From assembly GCA_030667725.1 (NCBI GenBank), contig DAOUVH010000049.1, positions 1 to 6,756 on the forward strand: 6,756 bases of DNA, read 5' to 3'. The position numbers and the translations under genes were made by a program. Origin of the DNA: Candidatus Cloacimonadota bacterium. GTDB lineage: Bacteria > Cloacimonadota > Cloacimonadia > Cloacimonadales > TCS61. The notes beneath the pieces are model-generated. The model ran no database searches and was not told the DNA's origin. It saw only the letters and a list, made by a program, of their open reading frames with translations. This document shows, in pieces, positions 1-6,648 of the stretch; position 1 is the stretch's first letter, and each line of letters begins with the position of its first letter.

Positions 1-153
1 AGAGGCGGTTATATGATCGTTACAGCTCGCAGTATGGGTGATGCGGAAAATGAAATAAACGCGCTTGCAGATTGGAAACGATCCTGTGGTCATCAGGTTG
101 AGATCGTCGCGGATCAATCCAGTTATAATACAATCAGAAATTATAGGTTCTGA
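1..153 (+). pseudogene. Fragment of a gingipain-like (peptidase C25 family) protein
   Basis: Frame 1 is open from the window edge to a TGA at 151-153. Its first 40 codons read GGYMIVTARSMGDA, then INALADWKRSCGHQVEIV. This matches the family pattern 'YLIIT...LADWKRQKGYQVEIV' found near the start of the C25 (gingipain-type) region in secreted proteins of Bacteroidota, Cloacimonadota and relatives. The family holds cysteine endopeptidases, but the catalytic His/Cys part is not present here, so no activity can be inferred. Both ends are missing: no start lies in the window, and the homology fades at about base 120-145 where the antiparallel beta-helix gene begins. The first 120 bases contain 58 G+C, far above the flanking sequence. 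The fragment therefore appears to be foreign to its present neighbour. Confidence 0.6.
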
Positions 154-546
154 AAATGTACAAATAATTCCTCCCCCATAATTGTAATTCCAATATAAAT
201 CAGCTAACCCATTCGTTATTGTGAAACCACATAAGACAGCTGCAGTAGTTTCGTCATTTATAAACTTAACGACATTACTACTATTACTTCCATCTATGAT
301 AGTTTGAGAAATATAATATGGATCCTGAGTTGTCAAAAATAAAGAGCCAACAACAACATTTTGACCATTATAATTAATATTCTCGTAGTATGTTCCTGGT
401 TGGACTAAGATTGTATCTCCTTCTACTGCAATATCTATTCCTATTTGAATTGTTGGTTGATCTTCAGGAATATTAATTATGTTTGCATAAATGATTGAAC
501 TGTAAATTAGTATAAAGACAATTAGTAAATTTTTACTACTTTTCAT
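1..546 (-). CDS. Secreted right-handed beta-helix protein, N-terminal part, open at the window edge
   Basis: An ATG at 546 opens a frame that runs without a stop to base 1. Residues 1-21 form a signal peptide (lysines, then a hydrophobic run, ending in IIYA). Next come a typical entry segment, IPEDQPTIQIGIDIA (residues 26-40), then GDTILVQPGTYYENI, IIDGS, GFTITNG, GGGI and PIISDCIITG (to residue 143). These are the recurring rungs of parallel beta-helix (NosD/pectate-lyase-like) surface proteins common in Cloacimonadota and relatives. Such proteins are exported and often end in a type IX sorting domain, which is not visible here. A strong ribosome binding site lies 7 bases upstream of the ATG. 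The gene follows the methyltransferase after 60 bases. After residue 143 (below about base 118) the translation loses all beta-helix character and base composition changes, so only 118-546 is credible as this gene. Substrate or ligand cannot be told. Confidence 0.75.
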   Translation of the reverse strand, partial: MKSSKNLLIVFILIYSSIIYANIINIPEDQPTIQIGIDIAVEGDTILVQPGTYYENINYNGQNVVVGSLFLTTQDPYYISQTIIDGSNSSNVVKFINDETTAAVLCGFTITNGLADLYWNYNYGGGIICTFSEPIISDCIITGLIRDDLNLMTTGSFPICKRVYFIFRITHTASCNDHITAS

Positions 547-553
547 TGAGCTT

Positions 554-560
554 CCTCCTC
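554..560 (-). promoter_or_regulatory. Ribosome binding site of the beta-helix gene
   Basis: The minus strand reads GAGGAGG, 7 bases before the ATG at 546. It is a near-perfect Shine-Dalgarno sequence, and it fixes the start of a gene whose other end is lost. Confidence 0.75.
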
Positions 561-606
561 AAAATTTAGTTTAAATTTCATAAATTAATATAAAAAGAAT
601 TATATA

Positions 607-1404
607 TTATTCTTTGCTAATTAAATAAAAACATGTTGTTGTAAAATAATTTCTTAAATATGGTATTTTAGATATTATTATATACAATTTTCTTGGTTTT
701 AAGTTAAATTTGATCTTATAATTTGGATTTATAAAATAAAACAATCTTTTTTCAATTTTGTATTTTAAATGGGAAATTATCTTTTCAAATCTTTCAATGC
801 TGATTCCAGTCTCTTTTACTTCAAGAAGTGCTTTAATTTTACTTTGATTCTCACCAAATAGTTTTAAAATGCCTATATAAAGAAAGTTTGGAAGTAAATG
901 AATATAAGGCAACAAAGATACAAACTTACTATCACACATCTGCTGATGTCCACCAAATGGCATCTGCCAGGGAGGAAAAGCTAAGAATATTTTTCCTTCA
1001 GGTTTAAGAAATTCTTTTATGTATTCTAATAATTTTTGTTGATCATGAATATGTTCAAGAGTATCTTTTAATAATATCAGATCAAATTTAGAACTCAATT
1101 CTGTTTCAATATCTATATCGTAAATATCTTTAAATATAAAATTAGCTCGTTCTTGTTTAATTTCATTTTTAAAGAATTTATTAGCCTTTTCAATTTTATT
1201 TTCTGCAAGATCAATACCAGTTACGATACATCCAATATTTAAAAAAGCCTTAAGAATTCCACCTTCTCCACATCCAATTTCTAATATTGAAGTTTTACCT
1301 TCTTTAAGAGATATATTATTAACAAAGGGAACTATATAATTCTCTGCATTTTCGAATTGTTGATTAAAATATATTTTTCGCTCTTTATGAAATTTAAATG
1401 ACAT
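607..1404 (-). CDS. Class I SAM-dependent methyltransferase
   Basis: This 265-residue soluble protein should transfer a methyl group from S-adenosylmethionine to an unknown acceptor. Motif I is ILEIGCGEG (residues 40-48). The acidic residue that ends strand 2 and binds the SAM ribose is in GIDL (D65). FDLILLKDTLEHIHD (107-121) is the usual post-II segment, and LKPEGKIFLAFPPW (133-146) is motif III. FPPWQMPFGGHQQ recalls methyltransferases (Methyltransf_11/23, UbiG-like fold) often found near polysaccharide or cell-surface genes; that link is from memory, and no such genes are in this window. The C-terminal 80 residues are lysine- and aromatic-rich and less conserved, and probably shape the acceptor site. 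AGGAG sits 5 bases before the ATG. It lies 165 bases downstream of the type IX protein and 60 bases upstream of the beta-helix gene, so an operon with either is possible but unproven. Nothing appears truncated. Confidence 0.85.
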   Translation of the reverse strand: MSFKFHKERKIYFNQQFENAENYIVPFVNNISLKEGKTSILEIGCGEGGILKAFLNIGCIVTGIDLAENKIEKANKFFKNEIKQERANFIFKDIYDIDIETELSSKFDLILLKDTLEHIHDQQKLLEYIKEFLKPEGKIFLAFPPWQMPFGGHQQMCDSKFVSLLPYIHLLPNFLYIGILKLFGENQSKIKALLEVKETGISIERFEKIISHLKYKIEKRLFYFINPNYKIKFNLKPRKLYIIISKIPYLRNYFTTTCFYLISKE

Positions 1405-1474
1405 TTATACTCCTAATAACGATAACTTATTGTAATAGGTTGGATTATGAGATAATTTTCTTCTTATTTATCTA

Positions 1475-1515
1475 CATTCCCCGTTGAGAGGAACCAAAAC
1501 ACTTCATTCCCCTCA
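1475..1515 (-). repeat. Hairpin-forming, repeat-like element in the spacer
   Basis: CATTCCCC occurs at 1475-1482 and again at 1505-1512 on the plus strand. On the minus strand, TGAGGGGAA (1507-1515) can pair with TTCCTCTCA (1485-1493) as a 9-bp stem with one G-U pair and a 13-base loop. The G-U pair would be an A-C mismatch on the other strand, so the structure suits minus-strand RNA. It lies 54 bases past the stop of the type IX protein, so it could be a 3'-end processing or termination hairpin, but no U-run follows it. It also resembles an eroded copy of the CCCCTCTTGAGAGGGG type of dispersed palindrome. Both readings are inference. Confidence 0.35.
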
Positions 1516-1569
1516 TTATGCCTTTTCAAGGTTTTATCAGAATCTAATTCATTGCTAATTGAATCAAAT

Positions 1570-3630
1570 TTATTTCAATAAAAGCATCTTCCTTGTTTGA
1601 ATTTTATCTCCAGTTACAAGCTTATAAAGATAAACTCCTGATGTAATCAATTTTCCAGATTCGTTTGTTCCGTTCCAAGTAATTGAAGATTGTCCTTCGA
1701 CTCCGCTCAGGATGACAGGAAATGTTTTGATCTTTTGCCCTTTCAAGTTATAGATCATTAGTTCAGCGTCTCTTGAATTTCGGGAATTTAAGTTAAAATA
1801 TATTGTTGTAGAAGGATTAAATGGATTTGGGTAATTCCCGATCAACTCTGATGATGCATTGATCAGATTATTTTCAGCATCACTATTCACATCTGTGTCA
1901 TAATTCAAAGTGATCTCTGTAATACCTAATTCGCTTTCGATTTCCAGAATATCACTGACAATTTCACGGGTGTTTTCGGTTGTTAATTCCACAACTACAT
2001 TAAAAGTAAGTATTTCTCCGCTTTCCAGATCGTAAGGAAGAGTAAGATTGAAATCTTCGATATTCCATGGATTCCCACTGATGGGGAACATGCCTGTATC
2101 TTCAATGCTGATGATCTCAATTGCTGAGTTCGAAAGATTTGAGATCGTAAATTCCAAACCATCCAGGCAATTTTCTATAGTCATGAAATTCAATTCCAAT
2201 GGTTCTATCGCTAATCCCTGTAAATTGATATCATAATCATCACGTGGTTCAAGTTTGAAGGCTCCATAAGTATAATCCACAACACCGGTGATCGAATAGA
2301 TGAAATCGTCTAAAACAGGAATGTATGTGTAAACTCCCAGTCCGCCAATTATGCAGGCACCGGATTGATCTTCGACTTCCCATTCACCATAACCAAGGTC
2401 TTCATTGGAAACTGTTACACTCTGAATTTTAGCCAGAACACTTTCATAATCTTCTGTTGAAGATAATTCTGCGACACTAATAATTACAGGTTCAGGAAGA
2501 TCAGATGTTCCTAATATTGTCATATTAATTATGTCGGTTAATTCGGTTTTATCATTGTATTCTAAAACAGAACCGGAGATAGTGATCTCATCACCAACTT
2601 CTACAGTTTGTGATGGGTAGACAACAATTCCATTCCATGCTCCTACGCCATCTTGAATGAAAAAGTAGTTTTCAAATACTGCAGTAACAACTCCGGAAGT
2701 TTCAACTAATTCCCCTTCATGTGGAGATGGTCCGGTAGTAGAATATTGGATCTCATAGATTGTGTAAGGAGTAACAGGGATTGGCTCAATAATAGAGAAA
2801 GGACCATCACTTTGATCCATAGGATCACCATCGATCGCATCGGAAATAATAATGGCATACCCGTCGCTGATAGTGTGATCGGTCGGGATGTTCCATACCC
2901 ATGAACCATCATTTTCGGTGGAAGCAACCAGCACTTCGCGAGTTCGATCCCAGAGCATTCCAAGTTCGATCTTCACGTTTTCATCAAAATTGATAGATGT
3001 CCATGTAATTGGATGAGTAGAACCCTGTTCCCATTGTTCTCCACCGTTTGGGCTGGTAACAATAATTGTGGGTACAGGAGTTCCCCCGAAAGTTTGACCA
3101 TTATTCAATTCTCCGGGAGTTTCGAGTGCAGGCTCCTGCCAAACGAAATCACTATAAACTGCACCTGTCCCAAGTAATTGTAGTGATTCTCCAATTGCAG
3201 TAGTACTTCCTTCTACTACACCAATATCAGTTGATGTTAAACCATTTGCTGGTCCTCCTACTGCTTCAAAAGTACCTTCATAACTGAGGAATTGCCCTGG
3301 GATAAGTGTTCCCTGATAATCGATTGCGATACCATCTGGTTCACCATTTTGGATACCTGAAATTAATTTATGATAAATTGTGAAATCATCGATAACAGCC
3401 CCTATTACAAAAGTATCTAAAGTATGTACTCCGTAACTTGCTCCTCCGTTCCCATTGTAAAGGTTAATTGTGAAATCACTTAAAGTGTAACTTCCTGCAT
3501 TTTCCAGTACTATTTCAACAAATTCTCCTTCATCAGTACTTATATTGTCGTAATGAAATTCATTAAGCCATATGTTTTGAGCTGAAAGTACCGTTCCCAA
3601 AAATAATACAACCACAAATAATTTTTTCAT
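1570..3630 (-). CDS. Secreted multidomain protein: lamin-tail-like, Kre9-like, OB-like, Ig-like and type IX sorting domains
   Basis: This 686-residue protein begins with a signal peptide (1-17, ending VLSA). Residues 19-178 resemble a lamin-tail domain (IWLNEFHYDNISTDEGEFVEI). Residues 188-281 contain SPNGGEQW...ITW and look like the Ser/Thr-rich Kre9/KNH-type beta domain. Residues 290-469 (SGVVTAVFENYFFIQDG, VGDEITISGSV) look like the OB-fold region that accompanies extracellular nucleases. Residues 472-578 look like an Ig-like adhesive domain. Residues 600-686 are the FlgD-like/Por type IX sorting domain (YPNPFNPSTTI, YNLKGQKI, WNGTNESGK, SGVYLYKL, ending KMLLLK). It should cross the inner membrane by Sec and then be displayed or released by type IX secretion. 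No nuclease or other catalytic domain is visible, so it is probably structural or adhesive. AGGAGG lies 5 bases before the ATG. It is 19 bases downstream of the DUF6765-like gene, so co-transcription is likely. Residues 638-647 are encoded by a dispersed-repeat-like segment. Confidence 0.82.
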   Translation of the reverse strand: MKKLFVVVLFLGTVLSAQNIWLNEFHYDNISTDEGEFVEIVLENAGSYTLSDFTINLYNGNGGASYGVHTLDTFVIGAVIDDFTIYHKLISGIQNGEPDGIAIDYQGTLIPGQFLSYEGTFEAVGGPANGLTSTDIGVVEGSTTAIGESLQLLGTGAVYSDFVWQEPALETPGELNNGQTFGGTPVPTIIVTSPNGGEQWEQGSTHPITWTSINFDENVKIELGMLWDRTREVLVASTENDGSWVWNIPTDHTISDGYAIIISDAIDGDPMDQSDGPFSIIEPIPVTPYTIYEIQYSTTGPSPHEGELVETSGVVTAVFENYFFIQDGVGAWNGIVVYPSQTVEVGDEITISGSVLEYNDKTELTDIINMTILGTSDLPEPVIISVAELSSTEDYESVLAKIQSVTVSNEDLGYGEWEVEDQSGACIIGGLGVYTYIPVLDDFIYSITGVVDYTYGAFKLEPRDDYDINLQGLAIEPLELNFMTIENCLDGLEFTISNLSNSAIEIISIEDTGMFPISGNPWNIEDFNLTLPYDLESGEILTFNVVVELTTENTREIVSDILEIESELGITEITLNYDTDVNSDAENNLINASSELIGNYPNPFNPSTTIYFNLNSRNSRDAELMIYNLKGQKIKTFPVILSGVEGQSSITWNGTNESGKLITSGVYLYKLVTGDKIQTRKMLLLK
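1693..1719 (-). repeat. Dispersed GC-rich repeat (TCATCCTGAGCGGAGTCGAA type) inside the coding region
   Basis: On the minus strand this 27-base stretch runs from CCTGTCATCCTGAGCGGAGT to GTCGAAGGA. I recognise it as the widespread element usually seen as TCATCCTGAGCGAAG..GAAGGA in many unrelated bacterial genomes; that recognition is from memory. Here it is in frame, encoding P-V-I-L-S-G-V-E-G (residues 638-646) between strand GQKIKTF and SSITWNG of the sorting domain. It is about 60% G+C in a gene that is clearly AT-rich. The ends, TCCT and AGGA, are complementary, but the whole forms only an imperfect hairpin. Confidence 0.55.
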
Positions 3631-3649
3631 CTTTTCCTCCTGATATTAA

Positions 3650-4651
3650 TTACCATTCTTTTATTTCTATTTGAGAGAATATAGGTTCCATCTTATCTGA
3701 TGCTCTCTTCTGATAGTTTTTAGCAGCTTCCTGAAATTTATACCAATTTGTTTGTTTATAATTTTCGCTAAAAGAAAGTTTATCTTTTATTGGATCGAAT
3801 TTAACTTTTTTATCATCAAGAAAATTAATATCTTCTGTAATTGTTTCATTGAACCACCTATATGAATCATATTCGGCAATGGCACCATGAGTAGAGAAGA
3901 GCTCTTGGTATTTTCCAATTCTTAATGTCATTTGTTTTTTATATGAGAGTAAATGTCTTTCATCAATTTTGTCTTTTAGAATTTCAGTGATATTTGATTT
4001 CACTATTGTCCAGTTAGTCGGGCTTGCTGTAAACATAAGGAAATTCTTATAAAGTTTATTAGCTGCAAGCAAAACGCGTTCAGCATTATCAATTGTAGCA
4101 TTTTCTTCTATAAGGCGTGGATCGTGCCAAACCAGATTTGGAATATCAGGTTTATATCCAGCATCTGCATGCCCAATATTTGGAGAAAGGGTTTCCCAAA
4201 CTCCTTTCATGGCATTCATTTCATCGAAATTCCCAATAAAGTTTTGATGAGATATTGTATCAGCCAGCATGTGTGAAGCAATACCAAGGGAGTACAGGTT
4301 TTCATTTTTTGTTGCATCATAGAATATTTCTTGAGCGTGTGTGCTGGAGGATGTTGTATTAAGAAGATGCATTTTACCATCTTTCCTTCTTGTTTTGGGG
4401 CTTGTTGGATTACCCGGCATGAAATGGAATAGCAAATATATTCGCATTAATTGTTTCCTGGGTCGAGTTATGTTTTTAGTTTGAGTTATGTAATTCTCGT
4501 ATTCAGAACCATCTGGAAGCTCAATCTTATATTGGGTTGAATTATCATCTACATACTGTGATGAATAGGCAATAATTTCAGCTTCGTTATTGTCAAAACC
4601 AGCTTCTAATGCCAAATACTTTGTTAGATAATAATGAAATTCAATATTCAT
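3650..4651 (-). CDS. DUF6765-like protein, possible zinc-dependent phospholipase-C-like fold
   Basis: This 333-residue protein has no signal peptide or membrane segment, so it is probably cytoplasmic. The opening, MNIEFHYYLTKYLALEAGF, then EIIAYSSQYVDDN (25-37) and HFMPG (76-80), matches my memory of the DUF6765 family, whose function is unknown. The helical segment YSLGIASHMLADTISHQNF (120-138) carries H127, D131 and H135 in an H-x3-D-x3-H arrangement. This is close to the metal-binding helix of zinc-dependent phospholipase C/GPI-PLD proteins (type SHLxAD...H). H6, H76, H105, H161 and D163 are further candidate metal ligands. A metal-dependent hydrolase is therefore a reasonable guess, not an established role. 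A purine-rich AGGGAG lies shortly before the ATG. The upstream glyA is cut off by a terminator, so this gene probably has its own promoter. It is followed after 19 bases by the secreted type IX protein. Length looks complete. Confidence 0.72.
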   Translation of the reverse strand: MNIEFHYYLTKYLALEAGFDNNEAEIIAYSSQYVDDNSTQYKIELPDGSEYENYITQTKNITRPRKQLMRIYLLFHFMPGNPTSPKTRRKDGKMHLLNTTSSSTHAQEIFYDATKNENLYSLGIASHMLADTISHQNFIGNFDEMNAMKGVWETLSPNIGHADAGYKPDIPNLVWHDPRLIEENATIDNAERVLLAANKLYKNFLMFTASPTNWTIVKSNITEILKDKIDERHLLSYKKQMTLRIGKYQELFSTHGAIAEYDSYRWFNETITEDINFLDDKKVKFDPIKDKLSFSENYKQTNWYKFQEAAKNYQKRASDKMEPIFSQIEIKEW

Positions 4652-4712
4652 GTTCTCTCCCTCTTAATAAGAATATTTTATATAATTAAGGACATAATAA
4701 TCCATAAATTAA

Positions 4713-4740
4713 TGTTTATTTGATAAACCAATGGTGTCAA
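4713..4740 (-). promoter_or_regulatory. Tentative promoter for the DUF6765-like gene, with an overlapping dyad
   Basis: The minus strand has a consensus -35 hexamer TTGACA (4735-4740). After a 16-base spacer it has a weak -10, TAAACA (4713-4718, 3 of 6 matches to TATAAT). This would start transcription about 55 bases before the ATG. A perfect dyad, GTTTAT-N3-ATAAAC, covers 4714-4728 across the spacer and -10 and could be an operator. The spacer is so AT-rich that chance is a real alternative. Confidence 0.3.
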
Positions 4741-4850
4741 CTAATTATTATTTTAAGGTAATTATATAAATAAATATCAATTCAGCAAGTGTCATATATT
4801 GGAATATAATGTAGCCTTATTTATATATTAATTTCAGAAGTTTTTCGTAT

Positions 4851-4880
4851 GAAAAAGCCCTACTCATTTCTGAATAGGGC
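4851..4880 (-). terminator. Intrinsic terminator after glyA
   Basis: In minus-strand RNA, GCCCUAUUCA pairs with UGAGUAGGGC around a GAAA (GNRA) tetraloop. This gives a 10-bp stem with a single G-U pair at 4857-4880, followed directly by UUUUUC. It begins 22 bases past the glyA stop and should end the rpiB-glyA transcript. Confidence 0.9.
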
Positions 4881-4902
4881 AGAGATATAAAAGAATTAGT
4901 AA

Positions 4903-6207
4903 TTAATCTTCATTTAGAAGTTCGGGGTAAAGAGGAAATTTGGAACAAAAATCACGAACTTCCTTTTTGATTTGAGTAAGTATATCTTCGTCATCATGAT
5001 TAGAGAAAACTTGAGAAATGAATTCTGCAATTTGTTCCATATCTTGCTCTTTCATTCCCCTTGTTGTAATGGCTGGAGTTCCCAGACGAATACCCGATGC
5101 TACAAATGGAGGTCTAGTGTCGAAAGGAACGGTGTTCTTGTTTGCCGTGATGCCTGCTTTATCAAGAGCACCTTCCATTTTCTTTCCACTTGGGTTTCCG
5201 CTATCCTTATCACCCAGATCGATAAGCATGAGATGAGTATCCGTTCCACCTGAAACTAAACGAAGTCCCTTCTCTTCTAAAGCTTTTGCCAAGGCTATTG
5301 CATTCTTTACAACTTGATCTTGATAAAGTTTAAAGTCATCTTGAAGTGCTTCCTGAAATGCTGCAGCCTTTGCAGCGATTACATGTTCAAGCGGTCCGCC
5401 CTGGATTCCCGGGAAAACCTGTTTATCAACTTCTTTCGCATATTCTTCTTTACAGAGAATCATACCCCCGCGTGGACCACGCAAAGTTTTATGAGTTGTG
5501 GTTGTTACTATATCAGCATAGGGAACAGGATTCTGATGATTTCCGGTAGCTACAAGTCCGGCAATGTGTGCCATGTCTACAAATAATTTTGCCCCAACTT
5601 CATCAGCTATTTCACGGAATTTTTTAAAATCGATTTTACGAGGATATGCACTAGCCCCAGTAAGTATCATTTTTGGCTTATGTTCAAGTGCAAGTTTTCT
5701 AATTTTGTTATAATCAAATTGTTCAGTTTCTGGATTCACACCGTATGGGATAATATTGTATAGCATGCCTGAGAAACTGAGTGGGTGACCATGAGTGAGG
5801 TGTCCACCGTGAGAAAGTTCTAAACTTAGAACTGTATCACCAGGTTTTACAAGGGAAAAATAAGCGGCCATATTTGCCTGTGAGCCAGAATGAGGCTGCA
5901 CATTAACATGATCAGCACCATATATCTTCTTAGCCCTTTCAATTGCAAGTTTTTCAACTTCATCTACCCACTCGCAGCCACCATAATACCTACCGTATAG
6001 TTCGTATTTTAGTTTCCCGTTTTTCTTACTATAGCGGTATGGGTACCCTTCAGCATATTTATTTGTGAGAACAGAACCGGCAGCTTCAAGTACAGCTCTG
6101 GAAACAAAATTTTCTGAGGCGATCAATTCCAGATTTTCTGTTTGACGCTTCAACTCTTTATACATTGCATCATACAGTTCAGGGTCATTCTTCTTAATGA
6201 ATTTCAT
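4903..6207 (-). CDS. glyA: Serine hydroxymethyltransferase
   Basis: This PLP-dependent cytosolic enzyme interconverts serine plus tetrahydrofolate with glycine plus 5,10-methylene-tetrahydrofolate, the main entry to one-carbon metabolism. At 434 residues it is slightly longer than the E. coli enzyme (417). Visible motifs are ELIASENF (27-34), QPHSGSQAN (104-112), [10 protein letters not shown] (131-140), DMAHIAGLV (211-219, with D211 and H214 at the cofactor), [14 protein letters not shown] (235-248, with K240 the Schiff-base lysine) and [14 protein letters not shown] (371-384). One oddity is an extra 14 residues between YAEGYP (51-56) and RYYGGCE (73-79), where E. coli has only GK. All residues flanking the insertion are kept, so activity is expected. 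AAGGAG 9 bases upstream supports the start. The gene begins 3 bases after the rpiB stop, and an intrinsic terminator follows it. Confidence 0.97.
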   Translation of the reverse strand: MKFIKKNDPELYDAMYKELKRQTENLELIASENFVSRAVLEAAGSVLTNKYAEGYPYRYSKKNGKLKYELYGRYYGGCEWVDEVEKLAIERAKKIYGADHVNVQPHSGSQANMAAYFSLVKPGDTVLSLELSHGGHLTHGHPLSFSGMLYNIIPYGVNPETEQFDYNKIRKLALEHKPKMILTGASAYPRKIDFKKFREIADEVGAKLFVDMAHIAGLVATGNHQNPVPYADIVTTTTHKTLRGPRGGMILCKEEYAKEVDKQVFPGIQGGPLEHVIAAKAAAFQEALQDDFKLYQDQVVKNAIALAKALEEKGLRLVSGGTDTHLMLIDLGDKDSGNPSGKKMEGALDKAGITANKNTVPFDTRPPFVASGIRLGTPAITTRGMKEQDMEQIAEFISQVFSNHDDEDILTQIKKEVRDFCSKFPLYPELLNED

Positions 6208-6210
6208 CTA

Positions 6211-6648
6211 TTACTTCTCCTTCTCAAAATTTGATATTTTATCTAATCTTCTTTGGTGTCTTCCACCTTCAAAATCAGTTTTGAACCAAACATCAATGAT
6301 GTCTTTTGCCAGATATTCTGAAATGAATCTTCCTGATAAAACTAAAATATTGGAATTATTATGTCTGCGAGAGAGTTCGGCAAATTGTTTTGTTTGACAC
6401 AATGCTGCTCTAATTCCTGGAACCTTGTTTGCTACAATACTCATACCAAGTCCACTCCCACAGATTAAAATTCCTCTCTCACAGTTCCCATTAGAGACAG
6501 ATTCAGCAGCTTTTAATCCTGTATCAGGATAATCAATCGGAGCTAAATCTTCCGGACCGAAATCAACAATCTTATGATCAAATAACAATTTTTTGATTTT
6601 TTCTTTGAGATCAATACCGGCATGATCTGAGGCAATAGCGATCTTCAT
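6211..6648 (-). CDS. rpiB: Ribose-5-phosphate isomerase B
   Basis: This 145-residue cytosolic enzyme of the LacAB/RpiB family interconverts ribose 5-phosphate and ribulose 5-phosphate in the non-oxidative pentose phosphate pathway. SDHAG (7-11) supplies the D8/H9 pair used for ring opening and phosphate binding. GILICGSGLGMSIVANKVPGI (59-79) carries the catalytic cysteine C63 and the anion-hole glycines; S65 replaces the threonine common in the family (CGTG). RRHNNSN (94-100) supplies the active-site histidine H96, and FEGGRHQRRLDKI (126-138) is the usual phosphate-binding tail. Its length is normal. GAGG precedes the ATG by 7 bases and lies inside the last codons of the upstream gene, whose TAA overlaps this ATG. 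glyA follows after 3 bases. A similar rpiB-glyA neighbourhood is known in Bacillus and others. Allose or galactose 6-phosphate isomerases share the fold, but the context favours RpiB. Confidence 0.95.
   Translation of the reverse strand: MKIAIASDHAGIDLKEKIKKLLFDHKIVDFGPEDLAPIDYPDTGLKAAESVSNGNCERGILICGSGLGMSIVANKVPGIRAALCQTKQFAELSRRHNNSNILVLSGRFISEYLAKDIIDVWFKTDFEGGRHQRRLDKISNFEKEK
6217..6222 (-). promoter_or_regulatory. Ribosome binding site of glyA inside the rpiB end
   Basis: AAGGAG on the minus strand lies 9 bases before the glyA ATG and within the final codons of rpiB (encoding EKEK). Its position suggests that translation of the two genes is coupled. Confidence 0.7.

Noticed and set aside
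594..615. Possible hairpin (AAAGAAT...ATTCTTT) at the methyltransferase stop
   Set aside because: The stem is almost all A-T pairs, it straddles the stop codon and it has only a short T-run. It is too weak to call a terminator in such AT-rich sequence.
2048..2236. Plus-strand frame opposite the type IX protein
   Set aside because: It has no family resemblance and lies wholly within a well-supported minus-strand gene. The frames at 2706-2963 (minus) and 2719-2904 (plus) are shadows for the same reason.
4841..4857. Inverted repeat TTTTTCGTATGAAAAA beside the terminator
   Set aside because: It is mostly the terminator U-tract pairing with a nearby A-run. It may strengthen termination but is not a separate feature.
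4972..5586. Several plus-strand frames opposite glyA
   Set aside because: All are antisense to highly conserved SHMT motifs and their translations show no recognisable domain.
6197..6397. Plus-strand frame opposite the rpiB/glyA junction
   Set aside because: It is antisense to rpiB, whose active-site motifs are intact. The translation is cysteine/serine-rich with no known pattern.
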